Below the pieces are notes generated by a model. The model did no database searches and had not been told where the DNA came from. It saw nothing but the letters and a program-made list of their open reading frames with translations. Shown here one piece after another: positions 21,358 through 33,081 of a DNA stretch of 64,000 nt; position 1 is the first letter of the stretch, and each line of letters opens with the position of its first letter. The DNA lies in the NCBI GenBank assembly GCA_039090855.1, contig CM077005.1, positions 78,116,607 through 78,180,606 on the forward strand. Reading direction: 5' to 3'. Origin of the DNA: Macrothele yani (lineage: Eukaryota > Arthropoda > Arachnida > Araneae > Macrothelidae). Position numbers and translations under genes: made by a program.

Positions 21358-23252
21358 CTTCTTTACTGGATTTACATTTTTTCATAGTTGTGCTCGCTAA
21401 AATATCTTAACTTTGTCTTGGTGCGCACACACACACGATGTAAGTTTACACTAATTTAACAACAGACTTCACAATATTCAAGACTAACTAAAATGAAAAT
21501 TTCCAAGGCCATAACTTACATATTTATAAATCCTGTTAAAAGCACTTGGATCTTCTTTCTGGAAATTGTACATCTTGTGGTAAAACCTCAGAAAAACCAC
21601 ATTGATGCTATATAATCCTATTTTAAAAGTATCTGAATTGTGTTTTTGGAATAGAATACACTAGCTATAGATTCGCATCCTGCAAAATCATGGAATATCA
21701 AAGCTTTTAAAGAATTTTCAAGTAGCAGTGTTTAAAAACTAAATTGACATTGGTTCACCAAATTAAGACACCACATCAAAAATCTGGTGTTGAGTTGTTG
21801 AATGTTGCTGGAGAACTCAATGAATTCAACATAGATGACTAAGAATTTTTGAAAATTCCAAAACTCTACTTAAAAGAAAAAATTTCTTTTCCATCCCTCA
21901 GACATATGATATGGCATAACAATGCAAGAACTTTAGGTGCATTACATGACACAAAATTACATAATGTGGATTTTAATGCTGGTCAAGTTGTAATTCCTCT
22001 CTCTCTCTTGCATCTAGATCAACACCTACAGTATGTACAACTCAACACAAAACTTGGACAGAAAGCAAATGATGGAACTGACATTATAATCACGGTAACA
22101 AACCCATTCTTCAAACATCAGGACAATCACTCCAAATAAAACTCTGAATAAAGGTTTCCATCAAATTGGTGACATAAGTAGTAGTTGAAAGTTTTTTCCA
22201 GTCTGGAGAAATGTTATATATTTAAACATAGTGCATGCTTATATAAACATGTGTGCTCAGATTTAGAGAAAGATGATGCAAAAAGTATAACAATATGAAA
22301 AGTATACCTGTATAACATACTGTGCCATCCACACAAAATGAGATGAATTGTACTTGTTTACTAGGGTCAGTTGAAATATGTATACACAGGAAGCACTAAG
22401 TTGAGAACCCCATTTTTTGCAGTAATAGCTTAGATAAAAAAATATATTTTCTTACTGAGCTTATCTCTTTATTGGAATTTTAATGGCATAGAGCCATATT
22501 CACCTATAGAATACCAGGTATAGAGTGCTCACAAAAATATACTTGGATGATTTGGACACCACCCCTAAGTCAACTAGAATACCAGCTGACCTGGTGCATT
22601 TAGACAGTTTTCTATCTGTAATGAATACTTCGAACAAGGAAGAGTTACCCATCCTCACCTTAGCATTACTTGTGAATCTATAATAAAGACAACTGCATTA
22701 CCTTTTTCTAGTGGTGGCCCCTGAATTTCTATTTAAGTGGGAAAAGGGGGAGTAAACTGGTTGAAGGTTAGCTAGGGAACTTATTTGGAAGCTGCAAGCA
22801 TATTTAGGATTCTTATTTGGTGACTGTTTGGGAAGCCAGTTACCTCTAAGACCTGTAGTCAAATAATTCATGCTGCCTTCCCTACCTACTCAGATTTCAG
22901 GCATTTAAAAATGTCTGCAAACTGTTGAAGGTTTGAGACCAATGACCCACATTCAAAAGCAGTAATTTTTAGTACGTAAATCAGTACCTGCCATACAATG
23001 CATAGAATGCACACAAACACATGGAATCTCTGACACATTACCCAACCAGAAATAGAAATCGCACGTAGCCTAATAACTGTAACATAACAAACGACACGCT
23101 ACTGAAAACGTAAGCACTACTTAGTAAATTTCAAGAGATACTATTTCTCACTTTCATAGGGCGTACTCTCATTTCTGAAAACTGTACTGATCGTAACACT
23201 TTTGCAACTGAAACACTGTAACCTGCTAAAATGGGAAATTTTAAAGCACAAC
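21358..23252. other. Intron 1 sequence next to exon 1
   Basis: No repeat family was identified. An unsupported plus-strand open frame (21849-22139, 96 codons) has no recognisable domain and is probably chance. From 23253 the sequence is the exon 1 donor. Confidence 0.5.
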
Positions 23253-23258
23253 ATTTAC

Positions 23259-23498
23259 CTTGAGCTCTTGGAGGGGTACATTTTCGGATGAAGTTGAGGA
23301 TGATGAACAGATGGACTTCGACGGAGAATGTGAACCTTTAGAGCGAGAACTTTGGCTTTCTGCAGATTCCTGGCCCAATTTGGAATTTAAAGAACTAGAT
23401 TTGGACTCCGATCCGTCTAATGATTCGCAACTAAGCCCTTTAACACGATTTTTATTAACTTCTCTCTCTGACAGGTCGCTGCTCCGCGACTTTTCCAT
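23259..23498 (-). CDS. Myotubularin-family phosphatase, exon 1 (N-terminus)
   Basis: The coding part is 80 codons, from the ATG at 23498 to CAAGAGCTCAAG before GTAAAT. The ATG has A at -3 and G at +4. The upstream in-frame GTG at 23507 is not a likely start. The protein opens MEKSRSSDLSE and contains GLSCESLDGSES and a Ser-rich tract ending SSSSTSSENVPLQELK. Vertebrate MTMR2 opens MEKSSSCESLGS and is also Ser-rich before the GRAM domain, so the match is of the right kind although low-complexity. The donor leaves phase 0, which fits exon 2. The tract is probably a disordered, phosphorylated N-terminus. Intron 1 is about 7.3 kb. Confidence 0.82.
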
Positions 23499-23745
23499 GA
23501 TCAACACTACGTCATCAGGCGCAACAGCCAGGGTAGCTGGTTCAACAGACTCTTTCGTCCGTTAACACCCTCTCAACAAGTTCGATAATTGCATATTTAA
23601 CACAGGATATTGCACAAGCACGGGGTACCAAATTTAGTACTGTAACAATACAACCACCACCGGAACCCGACGATGAAGGCGATCCCCACCTAGCATCCAA
23701 ATGAGAAAAAAAACAAAACACCACAGAACGTTGCCATTTCGTTAC
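23499..23745 (-). other. Probable 5' untranslated region of the myotubularin gene
   Basis: The segment lies between the ATG and the promoter-like block. It is richer in CG and CCACC than its surroundings. The transcription start is not visible from sequence alone. Open frames of about 70 codons here, on both strands, look like chance. Confidence 0.45.
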
Positions 23746-23749
23746 CACA

Positions 23750-23850
23750 ACCAAAGAATATTCATGGAGCTTATATTAGGTGGAGACACTACTGGCTCTG
23801 CCGCCATAAGTCACCGCTAATTTCTCACGTGACGTCACAAGCAGGCAAAA
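23750..23850 (-). promoter_or_regulatory. Candidate promoter block with overlapping E-box and CRE
   Basis: CACGTG (23826-23831) overlaps TGACGTCA (23830-23837), a full CRE palindrome. On the gene strand this is followed by GCGGTGACTTATGGCGG, GTGTCTCCACCTAATATAAG and ATATTCTTTG toward the ATG. CTAATATAAG could act as a TATA-like or initiator region. Very similar sequence in the same internal order is found at 54421-54535 on the plus strand. Placement about 330 bp above the ATG supports a promoter, but it may be a dispersed repeat that was co-opted. Confidence 0.55.
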
Positions 23851-23859
23851 ACAAACTCG

Positions 23860-24960
23860 TGTCAGTGTGCTACATTCGTGTTGTGCTTTAGGTGCTACAT
23901 TCGTGTTGTGCAATCGCAATGTAAAATAAAAGGATTACACTGAATTTAATAGGTATGTAAAAGACACGAAACTGCTGTCATTGAAATAAAAATTAGATAT
24001 TGTGTAATATATATATAAGCATTTAACACGATAATCGCTCATTGCAGCTTCTCTTCAAAAGCACTTCAACATATAAATGGGTGATTTTAAAGTCTTTGAA
24101 ATCGTACACTTTCAGAACTAGTGTAAACTGTTAATAGTTTCATTTCTTAATTTAGTTATCTGAAACCAAACCAGATGTTAAAAAACACATTAAATTGAAA
24201 TCAAATGTATACGCCAGTTGCATATTGAAAGTTTCAACACATCATTTATTTTACTTCTAGGCTGTGCTACCAGGAGGGAAAACATGTAAAATTGCACTTG
24301 GTTTTACATATTTTTGAGCAATACTTAATATAGAAAACTTGTAAACTTGCATTTTTTTCTGAATAATTTTGATGTCCATCTGCTTTTCTGACTTCTTTTA
24401 AGTTGTGTGTAGCCCATTGAAATATATATTTCGTAAAATTCACTACACTCTTAACTGAATATATTTCTTAATATTCACTACACTCTTAACTGAATTGTTC
24501 ATGTTACCTAACACGCTAGTCATTTCTGAAACTTACTCTTTCAGTTTTTAGTTACAGCCATGCATCAGTTTATTTTTAAAGCACTAGATGACACAGGTTC
24601 AATGACATGGGTGTTGGCATTTAATTCCAAAACTGCATATTTTTTTCTGTACTTGGGGCTATATATAAATAAATTCACTGTAGTCCACACTGGTATCAAA
24701 TTTGCTAGGGTACCCATAATCACTGCCATTGCTTCAGTGAAGTAAATAGGTGAGACATTTATTCAGTAACTAGGATGGGGAGACGAGAACACACCGCTAC
24801 ACCTCTGCATGTCTTATGAGCATCTTATATACTGAGTTGCCTCGCCAACCCGTTCTCCAGCTGGTAATGAAACTGTGAGGTGGGTGGGGGCAGTGGTGCA
24901 CTCCTGAAAAAGGAAGTGGGCTGGCGCTCCAAAGACCAGTCATCAGGTATGTCGAGTTTA
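23860..24960. other. Interval upstream of the myotubularin gene
   Basis: It includes a short direct duplication near 23870-23915 (GTGCTACATTCGTGTTGTG twice). Another lies near 24465-24500 (ATATTCACTACACTCTTAACTGAAT-type unit twice). No gene was recognised. Confidence 0.5.
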
Positions 24961-24963
24961 GGG

Positions 24964-25560
24964 CATCATCATCATCATCAACCATTATCAATCCACTGCT
25001 GGATGAAGGTCTCCCCAAATTTCTTCCACAATTGTCTGTCTTGGGCCTATCTCCTCCATGTCACTCCAGCATACTTTCGAATTTCATCCATCCATCCTCA
25101 TGGGGATCTTCTTCTGGGTCTTTTCCTGTCCCTCGGAATCTAGTCCAAAATTTCTATTGTCCATCGGTAGTCCGTTCTTCTGGCAACATGTCCAGCCCAT
25201 TTCCATTTCAGTCATTTCACTCTGGTCATGATGTCGTTCACTCCTGTCATTTTCCTTATCCACAAGTTCCTCTTCTTATCTTTCCTGGTTATACCAAGCA
25301 TGCATATCTCCAACCTTCTACGAGTTGTCTGCAGTCTTTGTATGTCTTTTTTAGTTAAGGTCAATGTCTCTGCTCCATACGCAAGCACTGGCAGGGTGCA
25401 TTGATTAAATTTTTTCTTTTGAGACATAATGGCATACTGCTTTTAGAAATTGTACTGTTTTTTCCAAAAGCTCTCCATCCAAGTTTTATACGCCGATTAA
25501 TTTCTTCATCAATGTGACCCTCACTTGATATCTGCTGCCCGAGATAAATGTAGGAAATAT
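24964..25560 (-). mobile_element. 5'-truncated RTE LINE fragment
   Basis: It starts at an (ATC)n tail (CATCATCATCATCATC) and matches the 3' end of the RTE copies in this window. Minus-strand frames give LKTTRRRLEICMLGITRKDK-like and LGQQISSEGHIDEEINRR segments of the RT C-terminal region. It ends abruptly at about 25555, next to a second fragment of the same family. Confidence 0.85.
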
Positions 25561-26080
25561 TTATCATTGTCAATCCAATGCTAGATGAAGGTCTCCCCTT
25601 TTTCTTCCAAAACAGTCTGTCTTGGGCCATTCTCGTCCATGGCACTCAGGCATGCTTTCAAATTTCATCTATCCATCTTCCATGTGGTCTTTTTCCGTGT
25701 CTTTTCCTGTTCCTTGGTATTCAGTCTAAAATTTCGGTTGTCCATCGGTAGTCCGTTCTTCTAGGAACATGGCCAGCCCACTGCCATTTCAGGGATTTTA
25801 CTCCCATCATGATGTCTTCCACTCTTGTTATTTTCCTGATAAATGAGTTCCTCTTCTTATCTTTCCTAGTTATACCAAACATGCATCTCTCCACACTTTT
25901 TTCAGTTATCTGCAGCCTTTGTAAGTCTCTTTCAGTTAAAGACCAAGTCTCTGCTCCGTACGTAAGAGCTGGACGGATGCATTGATTAAACACTTTTCTT
26001 TTAAGACATAATGGTAAATTGCTCTTGAAAATTGTATTGTTTCTTCTAAAAGCTCTCCAACCAAGCTTTATATTTGGTGC
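25561..26080 (-). mobile_element. Second 5'-truncated RTE LINE fragment
   Basis: A second copy of the same RTE 3' region begins at TTATCATTGTCAATCCAATG, without a long ATC tail, and runs to about 26075. Minus-strand frame: MFNQCIRPALTYGAETWSLT and GHVPRRTDYRWTTEILD. The two fragments are in the same orientation and directly adjacent, so one probably inserted at the edge of the other. Confidence 0.82.
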
Positions 26081-26404
26081 AGTCCTAAGAAAAAGTACCC
26101 TGGCAGTCTCCTACATGCTGTCTGGCACTGCCAACTACCGCCTAATTTGGCAGTGGGGAGGGTGAGTTAGTTGTTGTAGTGGGTCAACCGTAAATGGAAA
26201 TTTCAAAAACTTTGCAATACTTCGTATTGTCTGAAACACAGGAAGCGACTTTCATCAAGGCTGTCCCGTCGACAGGGCAAGCACCCCTCCCCTAAATTCT
26301 CTGACTAAAAAAATTAGCACAACGCACTCTCGAAAGTCACGCAATATACCTACATAATAATTATGTGCTATTTTTGCCTTACTCCATAGAGTTTGGAGTG
26401 TGGC

Positions 26405-28130
26405 TGTTTACTGGTGTGGCAGTAACCCGTCACACAGGAAAACTGCCATACGTCTTTCAGAAACTTGGAAAACTGCTACATGTTTTTCATTAAGGGGCTG
26501 GGCACAAATTGCTGTTTCTTGGAAGAACACCTTGAATGTGTGGCAGTTTTCCCAGGTTCCTAACGACGGGGAAAAAGGTTTTGTTCGTCTGAATTTTCAT
26601 GCCGGTCATTCGAGTTTAGGGCAACGGTCACAAAAGTTCAAGGGGGTGAGGGGGCTATAGAGATTACCGTTTCTTGGCCTATATTGAGAATTGAATTGGG
26701 AACTCCAAACAAATTTCGAGAAACCGTTCTATGTAAGCCAAGCCAGAATTGTATTTTAATTTTAACAACTTCAGTGTTCGACGAAACAAGAGAATTACAG
26801 CATTACTCATGCTGTATTCAGAAAAGGACGATAAGAAGGGAATTTTTAAAAACACTATACTTTTACTTACGCACTAAATATTTACATAACATGTCAAGTT
26901 TGAAATATTTTTCTTTTACGTAATTAATTCATAGGCCCTTGGCCTAGGCTTTTTTAATAGTTTTTACTCTACCAATGTCATATTCACAACGTTTACGTAT
27001 CACCTCAAATTGAAAGCATTGCACTTTTAGTTACGCACTAAACATCATTTCATAGGTCCCAGGCTTAGGCCTTTTTAACCGTATTTATTCTACCAATTTC
27101 ATATGCACAGCATTTACACAGAAAATAAAGTTAATAATGTTGCGCTTTTACTTAGACAAGAATTATTAAGTCACAGGCCATTGGCCTAGGCTTTTTAACA
27201 GTTTTTACTCTACCAATGTCATATTCACAGCGTTTACCTATCAACTACTCAAGTTAATATGTTGCGCTTATTAACATTTTCTAAGACTAGGCTTAGGGAC
27301 TCTGAATTAATGTTTCGTGCCTAAGTTAAAGCTAATATTATTAACTTGATTTGACGTATAAACGCTGTGAATATAAAATTGGTAGGATAAAAACTGTTAA
27401 AAAGGCCTAGGCCTAGGGCCTATGAATTAATGTTTAGTGCCTAAGTAAAAGCGCAATGCTATTAACTTGGTTTGATACGTAAATTTTATGAATATGATGT
27501 CGGTGGATTAAAAGTTGTTAAAAAGGCCCTGGTGTAGGGCCTATGAATTAAGTAAAAGAAAAATATTACAAACTTGACATGTTATGGAAATATTTAGTGC
27601 GTAAGCAAAAGTGTATGCAGCATTATTAAAACATCCCACCTTATCGTCCTTTTCTGAACACAGCATGAGTCATGCTATAATTCCGTTGTTTCGTCGACAC
27701 TGTAGTTTTAAGAAATGTACTAAGTCACGGCAATTTATTTCTTCAAATTAAAGTACAATTCTTGCTTAGCTAACATAGAACGTTTACTCGAAATTTGTTT
27801 AGTTTCCAATTCAGTTCTCAATATATGCCAAGAAACGGTAATCTCTATAGCCCTAAGCTCCCATCCCCCCTGAACTTTGAGGCCAGTTGCGCTAAACCGT
27901 CGTTAGGAACCTTGGAAAACAGCCACACATAATTCAGAAACTTAGAAAGCTGCCCTATTGGAAAACTGCCACACATTCAAAGTGTTCCTCGGAGGAACAG
28001 CAATTTGTGCCCGGCTCCTTAATGAAAACATGTGGCAGTTTTCCTGTGTGGCAATTTTTCCTGTGTGGCAGGTTTCCAATTTTCTGAAAGATGTATGGCA
28101 ATTTTCCTGTGTGGCGGTTTAGTGAACCAC
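26405..28130. mobile_element. Foldback-type element with long inverted arms (copy F1)
   Basis: The left arm (about 26405-27270) and right arm (about 27320-28130) are reverse complements of each other over their whole length. Each starts outermost with GTCACACAGGAAAACTGCC-type sequence, then GGGCACAAATTGCTGTT, then GTTTCTTGG-CATATATTGAGAA. The innermost part of each arm consists of tandem units of about 120 bp with AGGCCTAGGCC-like words, CATATTCACA.CGTTTACGTAT and a TTAACTTGATTTGA word in opposite orientation. No protein-coding capacity was seen. Inverted arms with internal tandem repeats resemble foldback elements such as FB or Galileo, by analogy only. A second, rearranged copy is at 55740-58169. 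Confidence 0.75.
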
Positions 28131-28289
28131 AGCTGTAATTTCCGGTTATTAGCCGAAATATAACTGACCACAATTAAATTTCTGTCGAAATATAAACGAT
28201 CATATTTTTTGTAGTTTGCCAATTTTAAATGTATAATTTTTAAACTATTATACAATGCCTATGCAGTTTTTTTACGCTTTCGAACCGTA

Positions 28290-28885
28290 CCTTGAGGAAA
28301 CGTATATGCCCGGCTGTCCCTCCTTTTGGTTATCCGTCTGCACGATAACTCGCGTAAATATCGTATGATTTCGATAAAATTTTAGTATGTTGTTTGGAAT
28401 AACCTGGGCACGAAACCTATTGAAAATGGTCAAAATGAGGTCAATGGTCAGGTTACAGGTCCGGGATTTATTTCCCGACCTTCTGCGTGAATGCTTGCGG
28501 AAAAATGCCTCGTTTGCGTCCAAATTTTAGTATGTTGTTCCGAACCAACATTGGGGTCAGTCTATAGAAAATGGTTGTTATTAGCACTTGTGGGAAGTGC
28601 ACATGCGTGCCATTTGTGAAAAATGTACATTTGCTCAATGATTTTCTTGAAAACTATCCGACTTGAATGGAATTTTTAATTATAAAAGGCGCATGGGTGG
28701 TAACTCTTTATGATAGAAATAAGAGGAACAGAAATAGATATGATGGTGATCTATAATGTGAACCTCAGGCGAAATGTGAACCTTAGTATGCCACCCTCAA
28801 AAATAAATATCTTGCTATGGTCTTTGGTATGTTGGAAAGCGTATTATAATCAATGCATTGCATGATTTTACTTATTTGTTTCCCC
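28290..28885 (-). repeat. Diverged copy of the satellite-type repeat, inverse orientation
   Basis: It contains GAAACCTATTGAAAATGGTC, ATTTTAGTATGTTGTT and GGTATGTTGGAAAGCGTAT. These match, as reverse complement, parts of the array and its flank at about 40500-41950. Copies are diverged, and the order of sub-blocks is kept. Confidence 0.65.
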
Positions 28886-30930
28886 TTACTAGAAGCATTT
28901 TTAGTAATAAAAATTCGCACTAGCAAATTTTGTTGTTTAGTAGCAAGGAGACCGCCATATATTAGCCAAATTTGTTCGAAAAGTGGAGGCAAATGTGTAA
29001 TTTGAAGTAGTTATATATACCGTCGTAATGTAAATAATGTGAAGTGAACACTAAACTTACTTTGGAATATTATTAAAAGTACTAAATTCAAATATCTTAG
29101 GGTTTTACGTTACAATTAGAAATATGACCAAAAATTTTACTACAATGTTCATGCAACACAAGTAGAAAGTCGAGCAATTCTTCCACAGGACTTATAGTAA
29201 CAGAAAATTTCTCGCACCCCTAATGAGAAACATGCGAAGTGGAAACTGAAAAGATGCCAAAGCGAACAATTTTGCCTCCTTATCCATGAGACAGACACAA
29301 AATATTTTTTGTTCTAACTGGAATGCTCTGTCCATGACTGGTACTTCAGAAATGTTAAAAATCAGAATTTGTTAGCCCACAAGTTTGAAATATGTGAATT
29401 GTTTGAGTAATTTAAATGTTCCAGAAATAATGTTTTTATGTTCTATCAGTTCCAAAACATTTTTCTAATAATCTCTAAAACAAAAAAAGTTCAACACGCA
29501 CGACTCATGACTTTCATTCTTTCAGCACCCTTAGCGGAAAATTCGCAAACTGCAAAATTGAAACATTATAAACTCTAAAGTGAAAAATTTAAATATTCTA
29601 AACTGTAACCCGCGGTAGGAAGCTTCACGAACAGCGAGCCAGAACGTTGCAAAGCATAATTTTTTGTTGAAATCAAATTATTTTTTTGTTGAAATCAAAT
29701 TATTTTTTTATTGAAATCAAATTATTTTTTTGTTGAAATCAAATTAAGTTTTTGTTCATTTTCTATATTAGAGTTTCTTTAATTTTCGAAGTACATTGAC
29801 TATTCAAAAAAATTCAGATGTGTTTATTCCCTCAAATTCCCTTTCCTCTGTCAGCTATGGACAGTAAGTGAAATTTATGAAATTGATTCATATCCAAACA
29901 AGGCAAGTGTATGGCACCTTTCTGAATTGTTTAAGGTTCGGGTTTTTTTAGGGGGGGGGGCTTCTTCTTACTGATGAACAAGGAAATTGGAACCCTTTGC
30001 CTGATTTGATGAAATCTTTTCACGGGTCACGTTACTTAATTATTTTATACTTCGTACATGAGAAAGCGAAAAAATATATATAGTGCGAAAAAATGACGAA
30101 AATAAATAAACTTATTTGAATCTAAGCTGAAAAATAGTTTGCCTCCCCAGTAATTTTGGTCGGGAGCAGCCACTGGTATGGATGCTTATGTAAATGAGGG
30201 TGCATCTTTATGGTTCAATATTTATTTCATTACATTTTCTTTCTTAAATTTTTTATTTGAGGTTAACGATTTTCATTCACTGTAAACATACAAATTAAAA
30301 TGCTTATAATTATGTCAAGAATAGAATAATGTGAAATCCGTTTCCTCTTCTGTATTTAAAGGGTCTATTATGAATGCCAATTTGTCCATTTCGTGGTCGA
30401 CGCATAGCACGCAACTTTCTGCTGAGCAAAGTTTAAAAAAAAAGACATTGCTCATAATGAAACAGTTAACTTTCCCTCAACTTCCTCTCCCCAGCGAAGC
30501 TTTTACTCTAGTTGTGCTTTTGGAAACACCAATGCATTAATAAAATTGAATTAAAAGGGGGCACTACGTACAATAGAAATAAAATCAGTATTCACTTTTC
30601 TCTTTTGATAGATTACAATATCCTTGCACCGCAACACGAATGTCTTTGTGCTCTGGAGTTAATAAATTTGGTCGTGGACATTGAGGGTTAGCAATTAGAA
30701 TTAGTTTTAGTAGTTTGATGGCAGTTTAGATAGTCAACATTTATTTAACATTTCAGTAGCTATCCCCTTAATACTGAAAAAAGCATGACTTGAATTGGAA
30801 ATTAAAAGAAAATGTGAACATAAAAAAAAAAAGTTTGAAAAGTACGAAGCAGTAACAAAATTATTCGGTGATTTATTTACAAATAAAAACAAAAGCTAAA
30901 AGTTCGTGCCTTTCTTTTCTTTCAGAAAAG
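28886..30930. other. AT-rich interval without recognised genes
   Basis: It holds the 22-bp tandem repeat at 29666-29748 and a possible orphan hAT right end at 30175 (GGAGCAGCCACTG). The open frames have no family signature. Confidence 0.5.
29666..29748. repeat. 22-bp tandem repeat, about four units
   Basis: The unit is GTTGAAATCAAATTA plus seven T. One unit carries A for the first G. There are no spacers between units, so this is a minisatellite and not a CRISPR-like array. Confidence 0.9.
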
Positions 30931-32028
30931 CTACCACAGTTCCTTTTTTCCCACTGATTTGATTTCTTCATGATCCACATGTGTGGATTTTGTTTCCTCA
31001 GCTGAGGAATGTTTTAAAAGCCAAGTTTTCACGTAAGGTAAAGGATCCCACAGAGACACTGGCGGGCTATTTAACTTAATAAATATTAATGACGATCCAT
31101 GTTTAATCAGAAGTCTGCTGCGCGTAGGGCTGATTATGTTATTCATTGCACTTAATCCTCGTTCACACTCCATAGAACTGCATGGCAAAGAACTTGCACA
31201 ATTTAAGAGAAGGCGCAAATCTTGTGGAATCCTCTTAAACCCCATTTTCAAGATAATCCCTGAAGCAGATTAGAATTTTGGTTTTTAATCGGAACATTTC
31301 AAAATCGTTTTATAGAGTCCCGTCCGTAGAGCACAGTGAGATCCGTTGGCCACAAGTTTGAATCAAGAACATTTATGTCGCTCATTAATTAATCGTAATT
31401 TCCTTTGTTGGTATCTTTTCTTGTTTGCTTTACATTGGAACATTGAGTAGTATGTCATCGGTTCTCTAAGCTGTTGATTATGCTGGTTAAAAATTGCCCT
31501 TTTTCAGTTTCTTTTAACTTTCTGTTGGGGTAAAGGTGGACTTCCTTGAAGTTGCCTTTTTGAAGAGCTTCCTCGCATTCTTCTGAAGCATCGCCTAGGT
31601 TGCCCTTCATTGACTTCAGCACAAAGACTGATCTTTGAATAAGCTTATCAGCTCGTGATATGTCGCAGTTTCTTTCCTGTAACTGTTCAGACAAGCATCC
31701 AATTACTTCTAAAACATCATGAAAAAGGGCTAAATCTCTAAAAAACTCCACTGATTGTAGTCTGTTTTGTAGGCCGCAGTACTTTGACTTTTCACTTCCT
31801 GTTCTAGACGAATCAGTTGATGCCTGCTTAAAGTGTGCTGCTAGAACAGGGTACGATTTCCATACAGCTTTCACAGTTCTGAATCTACTTGAAATCTGCC
31901 TAGCATCGAAAATGCGACTAATCTTCTTTAGCTGAATGCCTAGCTCATAACCGAGAGCTTCCAATTCCCGGCAGTTCTTTAGTGATTGGTGATAAAGACT
32001 GTATATCTCCTCAATGAAGACTTGGAAG
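30931..32028 (-). pseudogene. KIAA1586-like hAT transposase, C-terminal half
   Basis: From 32028 the minus strand reads VFIEEIYSLYHQSLKNCREL, then LKKISRIFDARQISSRFRTV, KAVWKSYPVLAAHF and the stretch to 31455. Near 31340 it shows INVLDSNLWP. The 30931-31251 frame ends with MECERGLSAMNN, SPTRSRLLIKHGSSLIFI and DPLPYVKTWLLKHSSA, the hAT C-terminal dimerisation region in the KIAA1586-like form. Its N-terminal half lies at 38721-39644, on the other side of a second hAT insertion. Stops and frameshifts between 31251 and 31455 break it further. The family includes DNA transposases and domesticated SUMO-ligase-like genes. This is the remains of a transposon gene or a lost domesticated copy. Confidence 0.83.
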
Positions 32029-32970
32029 CAGGGCCCGATTTAGGTCAGCGAAGGCCCTGTGCACATCCTATATCTGGGGCCCCCTCGATTAAAATTTTCA
32101 GCCAACAGTTGAAAAGAATATCTTCTGGTAAATATTCTTTTTGCAAGCAATTTTTCCAGTAGTAAAACGTTAAATGCATCCCACATGTTAGTCAACTTTA
32201 TAGCCAATGTGGTTTGTCATAGACGAGCATTTACGCAACTTGTACTTCCCCGCATCAGTAGTGCTTACAACTGTAACATTAGTTACTCTGGAATTCTTTT
32301 TTTCTTTATAGTATCATTTACAAAACAAATAACTATCCTCCAAGAGATATAATTTAAAGCCTCTAGTCTACCATAAATTTAATGGAAATAATGAACCGAT
32401 GGTAGTTTAAGCTGCAAGAACTATTCCCTCACAAAATGTTACAGCTGACATCACACATTGTGGGATAAATTATTGCAATAGTCCATGCAAATTATTACAA
32501 CAGTCTTTAAATAAAGCAGTGTCATTCGAACTTTTTCCGTATTTTCATTTATGTGAAAATAAACCCTTTCTAATTATGAATATTGATTCACAAATCTTGT
32601 TCTCACAAAACTTATTAATAAAATATTTTTAGTAAATTCTACATATTTTGCTGAAATGCTTTTCTTGCACAATACACCGTATTGCTCCGAATATAGACTT
32701 CACCAGTGATATGAGATCTCAAGGAAAAACAAACCATACCTACATACTATTACAGGAGCGTGTATATAAGTCATACCCCATTTTTAAACAAACCATTAAA
32801 AAAGTATGAATAAAAATATTTAAGAAATATTTGATAATTTTTAACTGTTGAATTGGCAGAAGGACATTAAAAAATAACTTTTTCTACCTTTTCTGGCTGC
32901 AAAATTATCAATTATATGGTGAAAACTTAAATTTGCTGTTACATCATTTTTAATGGGCAGTATATGAAGA

Positions 32971-32995
32971 GTTATACCGCTAATAGCGGTATAAC
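32971..32995. repeat. 12-bp inverted repeat at the 5' edge of the RTE copy
   Basis: GTTATACCGCTA, one A, then TAGCGGTATAAC: perfect arms with a 1-base loop. The sister copy (minus strand of 16124-19305) has GATCGCCAATAGCGGTATAAC here, so the left arm is not ancestral. The two outermost bases overlap the target-site duplication. Confidence 0.85.
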
Positions 32996-33081
32996 TATAC
33001 CATCGGGATCAGAGGAAATTCTATCCCACACTCACCAACCCGCTTGGCCAGCGTGGTGAGGTATGGCCAAACCCCTCCAAA

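Noticed and set aside
22000..22140. Plus-strand 96-codon open frame at 21849-22139 as a host exon
   Set aside because: No splice sites in phase, no recognisable domain, and it lies opposite the myotubularin intron.
23260..23565. Plus-strand open frame of 101 codons over exon 1
   Set aside because: It is antisense to the Ser-rich myotubularin exon. Acidic low-complexity sequence is the expected mirror of AGC/TCN-type Ser codons.
29666..29748. CRISPR-like array of 22-bp repeats
   Set aside because: The units are contiguous without spacers, AT-rich and in an animal genome. It is a minisatellite.
30160..30183. hAT right end GGAGCAGCCACTG followed by GTATGGAT
   Set aside because: It looks like a hAT terminus, but no left end with GTATGGAT was found in the window, so no element could be delimited.
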